Positions 1-11,700 of a stretch of 64,000 bases of DNA are shown here, piece by piece (the stretch's first letter is position 1; each line of letters begins with the position of its first letter). The position numbers and the translations under genes were made by a program. This DNA comes from Pyxicephalus adspersus (taxonomy: Eukaryota > Chordata > Amphibia > Anura > Pyxicephalidae), in the NCBI RefSeq assembly GCF_032062135.1, contig NC_092860.1:131892947-131956946 (forward strand). The letters run 5' to 3'. Under the pieces are notes generated by a model, which worked only from the letters and a program-made list of their open reading frames with translations, had not been told where the DNA came from and ran no database searches.

Positions 1-58
1 TGGACTTTGTGTTATGTAAAATGTTGGCGCTATATAAATACAAGTTAATAATAATAGG
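1..58 (+). repeat. 3' tail of an L2-clade LINE or L2-tailed SINE
   Basis: The window opens inside a repeat. It contains the terminal motif 'TTGGCGCTATATAAAT' followed by a TAA-rich tail. The same terminus ends the LINE at 15.4 kb and the copy at 23.4 kb. The 5' part lies outside the window, so it cannot be decided whether this is a LINE or a SINE end. Confidence 0.75.
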
Positions 59-790
59 ATTACCAATAGGGAGCCTTTCATCTATTTTTTTAGTGTGTTG
101 AGTACACCTTAGAAAAGGCTATATAGGACTATATCGCTCAGTTCCTATTCTATGCTTTTCCTGTATATTTTTCCATGCATATCAGGGACAGTTTCTGGGG
201 GACCTAATTTTTCCTAAAGGCATGTGTTTGGAAGTGTGGGGGAAACCGGGGTGCCCAGGGGAAACTAACATGAACACAGAGAACACCACTGCAGTTGTGA
301 GAGCGATAGCCACTGAGCCATCTGTGACACCTTCAGAACGTTTTATATTATATCAATATCAACATCATTATAATAAATGATTTTAACTTGGAATCTTACA
401 TCTTGATCAGGTACTAACAGACTCATTTGGAGGTAATTCACTGGAGGTATGTATACATAAAAATGGGTAAAGCACAACTTTAGGCAGAAGAAAAATCACC
501 CTTGCAGTGGGGTCACATTGCAAGGGTTAAATGCTCCTTTGTCTTAATAATTGTGTAATATTAATTTGTGTAATAATTGCCTTATCTCTTGCAGTTATTA
601 AATTCAACTCCTTAAAAGCCGCCCCCTAAGCGTAGCACACTGACATAATCATTTGACTTCTAGTGCACTTACTTATTTTTTACAGGGAATACTTACCTAT
701 ATTTTTCACAAAGAAACAAGACAGATGTTGATATCATTAGAGAGCAATGGATGCTGGAGGAGTAAGATGTAAGTTAATAATTACTTCTTT

Positions 791-1103
791 GGCTAGGTAC
801 AGAGGTGCAATGGTTCTGGTCTGATAATCGGCTTAGGGCTGATATGGATGAGAATCTTGTGTGTGTACAGTGCATTGTCTATAATCCGAACAACCATCCT
901 GGCGGATCCATGGACAATGGACGACAAACGATTGCAATGGAAGTAAAGGGGAAGAGAGCACAGCAGGGTGCCGCTCCTGGGTTCTCCCCCTCCTTTCTGC
1001 ATAGAGCAGAACAGTGCTGTATGTACAGCGCTCATTCATGTATCGTGCAGTCATTTGTCGTTGGAAAGGATCATGAAAGATTATTGCACGTGAGTACATA
1101 GCC
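791..1103 (+). mobile_element. Harbinger-like MITE, copy 1
   Basis: This is a non-autonomous DNA transposon of about 313 bp, sharing its layout with copies at 6.5, 12.0, 18.8 and 53.2 kb. The right end reads GTACATAGCC followed by TTA. The left end is diverged and its flanking triplet is TTT, so the target duplication is imperfect. The 3' hairpin is half lost: the arm GTCGTTGGAAAGGATC is present but its partner has decayed. Open frames across it on both strands are not genes. Confidence 0.75.
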
Positions 1104-1468
1104 TTATTCATATTCCTGTTGACAATGCAAGCATTTAACACTTACATTGAATGGCAACAGGGAACTTCAAGACTAACTTTTACCTTTGGAATTTTAATAA
1201 CACCTGTACTAAATTTATTTGTAAAACAAAGCTTGTTTATTCTACAGATTAAAACAGACTAAAAAGCATTGGGAGCCTAAAATTGCCAATATATTACCAA
1301 TATCAACAATTTACCATGCAGAAAAAAATAAGAATGATACAGGACATATTTTTTTTTTCAATTAAAATCCTGGAACAACAGTTTAACTTTCTTCCAAACT
1401 TTTACAGGAAGTGAAAGAAGACTGCTTAAGGGTACACTTTGATAAATCTGTGGTTTGAGACTAGATAG

Positions 1469-1931
1469 TAGGGATAAGCGAGTTTTTAAAACTCGATCTC
1501 GCTGCGAATTAGGACGTTCTTTATTACCTAAATTGTAAGCGAGAATGGCCGGTGTAAATTCGTCAACCGAGCTTGAATTTAAAAAAAAAATTCCAATAAA
1601 AAGATTGCGGGCTGCGCTGATCAATGAATACAGTGCCGGCTGCATTCATTGATCAGCTCAGTGTGCGATCCCCGGCACTAGGTTACAAGTTTCCCCATTC
1701 AAAACCTCAAAAAATGCTCTCTGACTCTGATTAGCTGAGGAAAGCGTTTTGAATGGGAATACTTGTCCTTATTTAACCTCTAGGGCCGGGATCGCAAACA
1801 GGGGGATTCCCAGGGAATCCTGGGAATCCCCTGTGAATATTCTTGTTAGAATTTCCTCGATCTTCCGATGGTTTTACAAAGTCAGTTCACCGAAATTTCG
1901 CAGAACCACTGGAAATTTTCGCTCATCCTTA
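1469..1931 (+). mobile_element. hAT MITE with 8-bp target duplication
   Basis: The element begins TAGGGATAAGC and ends GCTCATCCTTA. It is flanked by CTAGATAG on the left and CTAGATTG on the right, which match at 7 of 8 bases; an 8-bp duplication is typical of the hAT superfamily. It belongs to the same family as 32870-33500 and 53629-53857. Two internal hairpins are visible: perfect 12-bp arms at 1617-1628 and 1645-1656, and 13-bp arms at 1802-1814 and 1819-1831. No transposase is encoded. Confidence 0.8.
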
Positions 1932-3976
1932 CTAGATTGCTAACCAATCTTAGCTAGCAGTTATTTTTAAAAAAAATGAAGATCTGTCAACATTTAAACA
2001 GCTGGAATTTACAGTTTTCTAAAAAAAAAACATTTATTTTAATGATTTATTTATATTTCCAATATCACCATCAATATACAATGTTATATTTACAAGCCAA
2101 TATTGATTGTATATTGAAATGGCAGGCATAAAATATCATAGTAATTAATGATCCAGTGCAAATACATGAACCCTGTAGATTGCTCAAATAAATCACTGCA
2201 AACATGAAAATGTGTTACTCTACTGAAAGTATCTCCCTTCTTAATGAAACAAACAGCCCCTGTATAAACACATTAAATTCACGTGTCATTACATCAATTG
2301 ACAGAATGCTTTACGTGCTAAAATACAATCATTATATCTCACTCTCCCTGAAGAGCAGATCCCTGTAAATAAATGTTTATCATTCCATTAACAATATGCC
2401 TTTTTTTGTCGTTTTGTGTGTATGCTATACAGTTTGAATTTTTTTAACAAATTACTATGACATAATGATTTAAATGTAGTGTGAGTTCCTGTATTTTGGG
2501 TAACACCTAGAAATGTTAATTACGAATAAGTAGTGGCCTGAAAAATCTATCTTTAATCCCACAAAAAAAAAAATAGTAGTGAACTTCCAGGGTCTTGAGC
2601 CTCAAGATACAAATCTGTATGGATTTATATCTTTATGGATGTAGTGTTGGATATTCCGCTATCTAGTATACTTGAGCAGCCGAGTAATTAGTGGTTAGTA
2701 ATTGATTGGTCAGAAGTCCCAAAAAACTGAACACACTTTTGAATCAGAATTCTGATAGGGCTCTGTATATACATTGATCATTCATACACAGAATACAACT
2801 AGTGTATCTATCAGTTTTACCAAAACCGCAGATCTAGCCACAATTATTGTAACAAAATATCTGGCCTATTACAACTGGTTGTACGAGTGATCATTCTTTT
2901 TAGTATTCAGATTTGATGGTTTTATACATTGGGAAACTCAGCCCATGCATAGTAGCCCTAGGGCAGATGGCCCTATGAGATTCGGAATAAGAATTGGTGA
3001 TTTCTCTTCTGTGTTGGCCACTGCTCTTGAAGAAGGGAAAGCTGCAGTGAAAGTAAATCTCTGTCTCTGCTTCATTCATCCTGTACATGTCACATTTTAA
3101 ATACAGCAAATGGGAAATTTAGGCTTTAGTTGAGCAGTGGCAAGTGTAACTTGATCGGGCATGTGTTTTATAAATTTAGCAGAAAAAAGCAGCAAAGCAT
3201 CAGCAACTTGATAATCCGCTGATTTAAGCGTATCACAAACTCATTTATATCAGCAGCTATGTAGTATAGGGGCCTATCTGGCTGGATACTCATGGAAAAA
3301 TAGTTTAGGTTGGTCCCTTGTTACATAGATTTGTAAAATTCAGACTATATATGGTGAGCTTTGTCAATTACTCCCTGACCCCCCATCCATCTTTTAATTA
3401 CTTTTATAGATTTTACAGAGCATTTAAATGACCGCCCCACGAAATGTCTTTAACTACTTTTGACACTTTTATCAAAGCAATAATAAAAAAACTACATTGA
3501 TTCTAAATATGGAGATCAAAGTCTTAATATTTTTGCCAAATGAAGTCTAATGGTGCACACCATTGGAACAGAGATTAAACAAATGAGAAATAAACAAGGG
3601 AAACTGAATACAAAGTTTCTCTTAAAGGAAACAACTATACAAATACTAGAATCTTTCAGTTTATGAAAAAGTTGGTGTTTGAAAAGAAGGATCTTGGCAA
3701 AGATAAAGTAACTATGCAAACAAAGGTTTCAGTTTACACCAAAGAGAGAAAAGCTGGGTAACATTCTCAGTAATAGTTGCCGGAAATAATGATTAGTGAT
3801 TGTCTTGGCCCTTTATGAGATCTAAGGAACCATATAGATGTAAAGCTGGGGGGAAGCGGTATGGTTACATGAAATTGGAATATTAGGGCCACACGAACCT
3901 TAATGTTAAGATTAGGGTTACACAAAAAAGCACATTGACATCATTGGCTATATGGGGTTAGTACGAGGAGGTTGTA
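1932..3976. other. No gene recognised (2 kb)
   Basis: This is AT-rich single-copy-looking sequence with short homopolymer runs. The few open frames are under 70 codons, with no domain, splice pattern or repeat signature that I can support. Confidence 0.6.
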
Positions 3977-3980
3977 TTAA

Positions 3981-4298
3981 AGCAGAACTAAAGTTTCACT
4001 TTGAAGAATACAAGATCAGGCAGGTCATTATTTCAGAAAGGGACAGATAATGTCCCTTTTGCAATAATCTGTTTTACGTGCCTGATCGCTCTGGGTTTCG
4101 GGCAAAAAGCTGAGCTGTGCAGGCATTTTTGGTTGTTAGGATATCTGGCATTCCAGTCTTCCTTGTCATTTCCTTACATCATCCCAGCATAACCAATAAA
4201 GATGGCTGAAGATTGCAAAGAGTAAGAAATGAAGAAGGAAGATGATAGCTTCCTAAAATGGAACTGGGATAGGTGAGTACCATGGGTTCAGTTCTGCT
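3981..4298. mobile_element. TTAA-flanked MITE
   Basis: The terminal inverted repeats AGCAGAACT and AGTTCTGCT are perfect over 9 bp, and each is flanked by TTAA (3977-3980 and 4299-4302). A TTAA duplication is typical of piggyBac-type elements, though TTAA is also a common tetramer in such AT-rich DNA. Related but diverged sequence lies near 7.06-7.49 kb and 47.69-48.05 kb, sharing the words GATCAGGCAG and CAAGATGGC or similar. The 63-codon frame inside is not a gene. Confidence 0.65.
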
Positions 4299-4302
4299 TT
4301 AA

Positions 4303-5395
4303 TGAAAGGGTGATGCAGCGTGGGCATTGTACTCGACTAGGACCTCTGGATCAAACAGCAAAACTGTGATAGAGGCACTATAAACTAATAGATTGAAATA
4401 TAGAGAAAGCCATTACAGAACTCCTTGTGAAAAACGTGTTGCCTACCTGTTCTTGGCCACAATATTCTTAATCACTTTACAACATCCCGGTAAAATGAAG
4501 ACACAACTCTTGCATTAGAGATTTTTGCCAGGAAGTATTAAAGCCAATGGATTAGAAAAACAGACTAATAATTATAAAGGCAGAGTTCATCAGTTGCAGC
4601 CTGCATAATATTTTAGTACAGGTTTCCCTAAATAAAAGTAGTTAAAAACACACTGTCATCATCAGCTTATTAAAAATGTGCAGAGTAGAACTTTTATGTC
4701 CGGGCAGCCTAAATATTATAAAAAAAATACCTGGATGAGAAAAAAATAGCTGTGCTTGCTAGGAGTTGCAATTCCATATATATACACACTGTACCCATAT
4801 AAAAAGATTAATGTGAACACCAAAGTATTTATTGGTTATTGCCACAAGTAATAGGAAGAACAAACTGAACTAGAATATTATATATTTTTGTTTGGGCATT
4901 TTAGTTTATGAATTGAGCTACCCAGCTATTACATGGGCATTCTGCATGCCTATTTATTATCTACTCCTGATTTCAATGGCTGCCTTTTATTAACTGCATG
5001 AATTATATATGTTTTATTTAAAAAACAAAAATCTCATAGTTTCCTACTGTCCTGCCTTAATGGTTTTATTGTCTTTGTTTTATTTATTCCATTTCCTTTT
5101 ACTTTACCTACTGCTCTGTGCTAACAAATGTGTAGCACCACTGCATTCTATTTATCTCTTGGTTGGAAGAAGGTTTTTTTTTTTACCAATTTTTCCCTAA
5201 AAGCTGCAAGTAATAAATAAAATTTCTGTTCAATAAAAACAACTTATATATAAATATTTCATATTTCTGCATACTTTCCTTTATCTTTGAAACTGTATAT
5301 TGTTAGTTTAGGCTGAAATGTACACAAAGCAGTCTAAAGCTTCACACAAACTAAATTTTGTAACTTGTTTCTATGGACAGTAGAAGGTATGAGCA
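4303..5395. other. No gene recognised
   Basis: AT-rich sequence with many homopolymers. The only open frame of note, at 5009-5200, is a leucine/phenylalanine-rich low-complexity frame from T-rich DNA and is judged to be chance. Confidence 0.55.
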
Positions 5396-5399
5396 CTAT

Positions 5400-5719
5400 G
5401 CAGACATCTTTACGTACCATACGGTACTATGAAACAGGAGGTGGAGGATAAGGGAAAGGCACCTGCTGCGCATGCAATAAATCGGCATTTCTTTCCCCTC
5501 AATGTAGGAGAATGCCCAATATTGGCCATGCACATAAGGGGCAGCCAGGAGCCTTGATATGCATGACATAGGAGGAGGGTCTGTGCTCCCACACCAAGGT
5601 AAGGGGCTTCACCCTTTTTTCTTAAATAAAAAGGGGTTGCAAAAAAAAAACATTTTAACTTTATATAAAAGGGTTATCTACCCTTTTGTGTAAAGTAAAA
5701 ATTTTAGTTTAGGTACGCT
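5400..5719 (-). mobile_element. TTAA-flanked MITE of the AGCGTACCTA family
   Basis: The right end reads AGGTACGCT followed by TTAA (5720-5723). The inverse form AGCGTACCTA, preceded by TTAA, starts a copy at 41017, and a variant AGCGGACCTA starts one at 16950. The segment AAAGGGTTATCTACCCTTT just inside the end is an imperfect palindrome also seen in the other copies. The left boundary is approximate. Confidence 0.55.
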
Positions 5720-5723
5720 TTAA

Positions 5724-6460
5724 TCAGAGCACTCAACTAAGCCCCCTCCCCCATGCTTTTCCTGTCTAATCAGACACTTGTCTTCAAAATTTTAATGAGA
5801 GACAGAAAGTCACAGCTTCTTCTGTGCTCTCCAAAGCAAACCACTAGTGCTTTGAGGATTCTGTGTCATGGGGGCACATTTCAAATGAAAAATAATTATT
5901 ACCCTGCAAGGGATTACTCATAATTACTTAATTAATTAAATGAAAATCTGCTGACTTCAGCTATCCAAACAATAGTTGTAATTTGTAGCTGTAATTTCTA
6001 CATTCACATGCTTGTGATTGGGAATTTTTTGCAAAATGAATGTTCACCACATTCACTAAACTAAGTTACAGAGTTAAAATTAAACTTACTTTACTTTGCT
6101 AAATTAAAAGTTTAAACATTTAGTAAATCAGCTCCAATGGGTTTGCAAAGTGAAAATTGTGAACAGGCTTTACACCTTTAGTAAATCAATCACATTGTGC
6201 CTAGTAATCTAGTAGTCTATGTAAAGATGGTAACACCTGGTGACAAAAGATTTTGAAGAATCCATGTTGTTTATTTTCAACCAGTCCAAGCAAAATGTGT
6301 CACTGACCAAAATAGGAAAAAAAAATCACAATATGCCAGCTTTAATATAAAGAATAATGGGAGAGGTTCAATAGATAGACATCCCAGGTAAACACACCAG
6401 CCTACCCTGCCTACTCAATGAGGCATTTTGTTTCATGATGCAAATTTAAAGTTCATGTAG
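5724..6460. other. No gene recognised
   Basis: AT-rich sequence between two mobile elements. I see nothing that supports a gene or a known repeat. Confidence 0.5.
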
Positions 6461-6463
6461 TTA

Positions 6464-6780
6464 TACTACGTACACACGTCCAATGGTTCTCGCCCAATAA
6501 TCGTCTCAGGGACGATTTCGGACGAGAATCTGGCGTGTGTACAGCGCCAGTCATCCATTGTCCTAACGACCGTCCTGGCGGATCTACGGAGGATGGATGA
6601 TGAATGATCCTAATGCAGGGGAAGGGGTAGAGCGTGCAGCGGGGTGCCGCTCCATCTTTCTCCCCCTCTCCTCTCCATAGAGCAGAACAGTGCTGTATGT
6701 ACAGCACTTGTTCATGCATCGTGCAGTGCTTAGTCGTTGGAAAGGATTGTGAAATAGCCTTTCAGACGACTATAATTGCG
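6464..6780 (+). mobile_element. Harbinger-like MITE, copy 2
   Basis: It starts TACTACGTACACACG after the triplet TTA (6461-6463). The internal order matches the copy at 53.2 kb, including the motif CATAGAGCAGAACAGTGC. The right terminal repeat is lost and the element runs into a TAT-rich stretch at about 6781-6808. The minus-strand 88-codon frame over it is spurious. Confidence 0.75.
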
Positions 6781-7059
6781 TATTATATATATTATATTAT
6801 ATTATAATTGAGTATGTGGTTTTAGTGTCTCCTATTGATTTCCAAGTAAAGGCACAGAACTGCAAAAGAAATGTGGTGGCCACCATTCAGCCCATGTTCT
6901 TTTATCACAATAGTGTAGTTATTACAGATCAGAAAGCTTGGCCTAAATGTATATTGATTTCAGTAAACACACATGGGGGGGGTCGCCAAATGAACTTTTC
7001 TAATGAAACACTATAATATGAATGTGTACACTGATGGGGCAAATGTAAATGCATTGATA

Positions 7060-7490
7060 CAGGAGGAAGGAACAAGGGCAATCATGATTTGAGATCAGGC
7101 AGGACAGGGCGATATTAATGTCTGCAATTACTATTCTTACCCGCCTGATCTCTGTTCTAAGTTGTCAAAAAATGGCTGAGCTGCACATGTACATCTCAGT
7201 GTAAAATGCTGGAATATCCCAACTTCCACCGAGGCTTCCAGGACTGAAAGAATTTCTGCATGCCTTCATGGCAGTTACCCAGCCCTGTAAATCAAGATGA
7301 CCAACGAGTGAAAGAGAAGGAGGAAGAAGATGGTGGCGCCCACAATGCAATGGGGACAGATTAAAATTGTGATCTGGAAGGTAAGGTTATTTTATTGCAC
7401 ATGGGACATTGCCTTTCTCTTCTGCTATAAAGGACCAGACTGGTCGCAATTTTTTTTAGTTTTTTTGGAATTAGTTCCCCTTTAATGGAC
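7060..7490. repeat. Diverged relative of the 4.0-kb TTAA-flanked element
   Basis: Words such as GATCAGGCAG, CCGCCTGATC, GGCTGAGCTGCACATG and AAGATGACC follow the same order as in the element at 3981-4298 and in the copy at 47.7-48.05 kb. A TTAA lies near the right edge (about 7483). Boundaries are approximate and the terminal repeats are eroded. Confidence 0.45.
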
Positions 7491-7494
7491 AACT

Positions 7495-9110
7495 TTACAG
7501 ATTTAATTTAAAGTAACCCTGCCAACAGTTGTAAAGTGAACAAAAAAACTTTAACAAAGAAAGAGGAATATCTGGCTATAGAGAAGGTAATTTCCACTGC
7601 TCCACAATAGACCAAATTATTAGGTCCCTTCCAGCAAGACAGTCTAATATAATGTAAAATGCCAACAAAAACCAAATGCCTTAGATTGCTAGAGGCCCTA
7701 ATTTTCTTAAAGAAGATTAGAAAAGACTCGATTATTGCGAAGAGGCAAATAAATTGGAAGTATCCATTGTAATTATTAGCCTATTTACCACTTTAATTTT
7801 CCAATGGGCATTGTTTTCCAATGCTACATTTAGTGTTAGAAAGCAGCACTGCTCAAAAACATGCATTTACACAGGAAATGAAGCAAGAAGCAGCATTTTT
7901 TGGCAATGCAGTTACATCCTAATAAGACTTCTGGTGTCCAAAGAAATATAAAGCAAAGATTTTCAAGGACAGCTTCAGAACTGTTATACACCAATAAAAG
8001 GGGATCTGCTTACCTGCATTTATTAGGCATTTTAAACACATGTTGTATGCAGAACCCATGAGCCCTAATAAAGAGCAAGTACAGACCTTTTGCGTGGGTC
8101 CATTAACTACTCTAAACATAGTGATACCAAATTTATCTTCAGAGCCAATGTAACTGGTTTTAAAGACAGAACTCCTTAAAACTATATCACAATCATAGGG
8201 ATGAATCATTTATGGTTCATTTTTAGCCCTCTCATTCTTCTACAAGGCTTAAGTGTCAAATATACTTTTAAAAAAGTGTTATCTATGAATAATAAAAAAA
8301 TAATATTGTTACATTTCAGGTATAAGTGCACGCTTTCACAGAGAGCTGTTGTTTTCTTATCAGAGAGGATTACTTATTGACTGCATGGTGAGAACGAAAA
8401 TAAAACACGGTCAGATGCCAATTTTATCTCAAGTTTACCAATCAATTTTGATAACATTTGAGCTGGCACAAATACAGCTCTCTTAATAAGGTCACCTATC
8501 AGCAACACATGTGAAAAAATAATTCCGTCTTATCAAGATACAACCCTGCTCAATGATATTCGAGTCAACAAATCAAAAATACGGAATAAAATGTCTTACT
8601 CCCTTTTCAAACACAGGACTATATTAGGTTCTATATACCTTTATTGTTTCACAAAGTGATAACATCACCATTCCCCTATTGCATCAATAATCTATTCATG
8701 TTTCATTATCTTATTTCCATGCTTCTATTGTCTAATCATGCAATCAAAACAGGGCCTTTTCTAGCTTGCCAAGGAAAGAATGATCAGCTTAAATATTACC
8801 TAATTTGCAAAGCAGGAGTTAAAGAGCTGAATGACAAATTGAAGCTACATATTCACCTTCCATTGTTTAGACTCCAGAAACTCAGGTTGGCAAGAATGCT
8901 GAAAGAGCAGCGCTGTTAAATTCTCAGATTGCTGAAACAGAACATTTGTGGTGCCAGCTGATTGTATGAGAAATTAATGATATTTCTTTTTTTCCCAACT
9001 AAAACTATAAAGAATAGATTTATCAGATGGATAGTGTTATCATTACTTTATTAGAATAAAAGGTTTCACTGGTAAAAGAAAAATTGCTTAAGAAAGAATG
9101 AAAGGAAAAT
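7495..9110. other. No gene recognised; one conserved-looking stretch
   Basis: No repeat family is recognised here. The part at about 8320-8560 has balanced composition and few homopolymers, with several TAAT- and ATCA-type words, so it may be a conserved regulatory sequence. That is a guess from composition alone. Confidence 0.35.
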
Positions 9111-9131
9111 GGTTTCTGGCTCTCACGCATA

Positions 9132-9463
9132 AACCATAGTGCCAATTTTGGGCACTTTCTCACCAAACCTGCTGCCACCTGTCCAGTTACATTACCAGAA
9201 GCATGGATGTACTCAGGATTTTTAACATTTATGGAGTGCGGAGAGATAGGGCAAAAGTTGGAGCCTTTATCCAATTTTAACCATTCTTTTGCATCCCTGG
9301 CACAAAAGAATGGTTAAAATCGGAAAAAGGCTCCAACTTTTTGCCCTATCTCTCCCCACTTCAAAAATGTTAAAAATCCAGAGTACATCCATGCTACTGG
9401 TAATATAACTGGACAGGTGGCAACAGGTTTGGTGAGAGAGTTCCCAAATTTGGAATTATGGTT
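9132..9463. repeat. Foldback repeat with about 160-bp arms
   Basis: The segment at 9132-9291 is followed, after an 11-base spacer (9292-9302), by its imperfect reverse complement at 9303-9463. Matching pairs include CCATTCTTTTG with CAAAAGAATGG next to the loop, and GCCACCTGTCC with GGACAGGTGG in the outer arm. The arms look roughly 90 percent complementary by eye. No transposon family is recognised. If transcribed, this would form a long hairpin RNA. Confidence 0.8.
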
Positions 9464-9942
9464 GTTGTTGTTGTTGGGGCTTAAAATGGTGATTAATCCA
9501 AAATGTTCAAGTTTTTTTTTTCCAGGAGAAGACCCGAAATCTTATATTGGGAACACGTGTTCCACAAGTGGTTGGCCTTCGTTTTGGAGAAAATGCCTCT
9601 TATTTCCTGATGTGTCTTTAGCACAAAAAAAAAACAAAAACAAAGCAAAAATTTCCTAAAGAACACCTGTAAGTGGTTCAACCCTTCCCTACTCTATCCA
9701 AAGAGGTTGACCTTTTTATTGTAAAACACTATAAGGTGTTAAACCCAGGATGTTTTTTTCAATGTAATCCAAATAAAAAGGTGGGAATGTTGAATGATTG
9801 TGCAATCCTGTGTGAAAACATTTCTATTAGTGTCCTTATCTCTATAAGCTCTATAAGTGTTCTTATCTTCCTTTTGCCCTTTGATACTTTGGGGAGCCAA
9901 TAAAAAAGACAGTTCCTTTTAGAAATAAAATCATCTTTTTTT

Positions 9943-9945
<3 letters not shown>

Positions 9946-9986
<41 letters not shown>
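9946..9986. repeat. (TA)n microsatellite
   Basis: About 20 uninterrupted TA dinucleotides. Confidence 0.95.
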
Positions 9987-9992
<6 letters not shown>

Positions 9993-10715
9993 GCTCCAGA
10001 CCCACTCCCTCCATACCCCACACGCTACCTTGCAGAGCTTCAATTGGTTAGAGAGAAACCTTAAGACAAAAATGTGCCATGGATGGATTTCTTTTTGCTT
10101 GAAAACAGTTAAATCTTTAGATGAAACATTGTGTAATTGCTTTATCTCAGCAGTTGTAAAGAAGGGATGTTGACTGCATTGTCTGACCTTCATACAACCA
10201 CTAGAGGGAGAGCTCATGGGCTTATTTTTATATTATTTGGTATGAGACGGAAAGTCCACTGTCGATTTTGTTTATCGCACATGTTTAATTTGCAGCACTG
10301 TTGTTTAAAATTGTCTATAAGTTTACAGCTTTTTCAATGATCTGCCTACGTTTTTTATTCTGTTTAATTTATTTCTGGTATTCAGATCTCAAATCACTGT
10401 GACTGAAAAAGTGATCCATCAAGGAGACAATGATACAGCTGGCAATGCCATGCCGAAAGTTTGGTCCAAGAAGTGAATGTTGATGGTGCCGAGAATCAGC
10501 AGCCCATGTATCTGCTACAGGGCTTGGCAAGCTCAGGGCGTCTGAAACTGGAGATCCTGTTTCTCTAAGACTCCCTCAATAAAGATGTGCATTGATTTAT
10601 CCAAAGCCAAAAATGATTTGACATCTACCTGGCATAAATGGAAGGCACTGCAATATAAATAGCTGAAGTGTTGATAATAAAAAAATCTTTGTGGGCAGAT
10701 GTGGTTTAAACAGCC

Positions 10716-11700
10716 NNNNNNNNNNNNNNNNNNNNNNNNNNNNNNNNNNNNNNNNNNNNNNNNNNNNNNNNNNNNNNNNNNNNNNNNNNNNNNNNNNNNN
10801 NNNNNNNNNNNNNNNNNNNNNNNNNNNNNNNNNNNNNNNNNNNNNNNNNNNNNNNNNNNNNNNNNNNNNNNNNNNNNNNNNNNNNNNNNNNNNNNNNNNN
10901 NNNNNNNNNNNNNNNNNNNNNNNNNNNNNNNNNNNNNNNNNNNNNNNNNNNNNNNNNNNNNNNNNNNNNNNNNNNNNNNNNNNNNNNNNNNNNNNNNNNN
11001 NNNNNNNNNNNNNNNNNNNNNNNNNNNNNNNNNNNNNNNNNNNNNNNNNNNNNNNNNNNNNNNNNNNNNNNNNNNNNNNNNNNNNNNNNNNNNNNNNNNN
11101 NNNNNNNNNNNNNNNNNNNNNNNNNNNNNNNNNNNNNNNNNNNNNNNNNNNNNNNNNNNNNNNNNNNNNNNNNNNNNNNNNNNNNNNNNNNNNNNNNNNN
11201 NNNNNNNNNNNNNNNNNNNNNNNNNNNNNNNNNNNNNNNNNNNNNNNNNNNNNNNNNNNNNNNNNNNNNNNNNNNNNNNNNNNNNNNNNNNNNNNNNNNN
11301 NNNNNNNNNNNNNNNNNNNNNNNNNNNNNNNNNNNNNNNNNNNNNNNNNNNNNNNNNNNNNNNNNNNNNNNNNNNNNNNNNNNNNNNNNNNNNNNNNNNN
11401 NNNNNNNNNNNNNNNNNNNNNNNNNNNNNNNNNNNNNNNNNNNNNNNNNNNNNNNNNNNNNNNNNNNNNNNNNNNNNNNNNNNNNNNNNNNNNNNNNNNN
11501 NNNNNNNNNNNNNNNNNNNNNNNNNNNNNNNNNNNNNNNNNNNNNNNNNNNNNNNNNNNNNNNNNNNNNNNNNNNNNNNNNNNNNNNNNNNNNNNNNNNN
11601 NNNNNNNNNNNNNNNNNNNNNNNNNNNNNNNNNNNNNNNNNNNNNNNNNNNNNNNNNNNNNNNNNNNNNNNNNNNNNNNNNNNNNNNNNNNNNNNNNNNN
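10716..11700. other. Assembly gap (985 N)
   Basis: An unbroken run of N. Open frames reported across it are artefacts. The Penelope-like remnant to its right reads into the gap on the minus strand. Confidence 0.99.

Noticed and set aside
1409..1456. Short acceptor-led frame (EVKEDCLRVHFDKSVV then stop)
   Set aside because: Only 16 codons, and it does not join in frame with the upstream candidate at 686-768.
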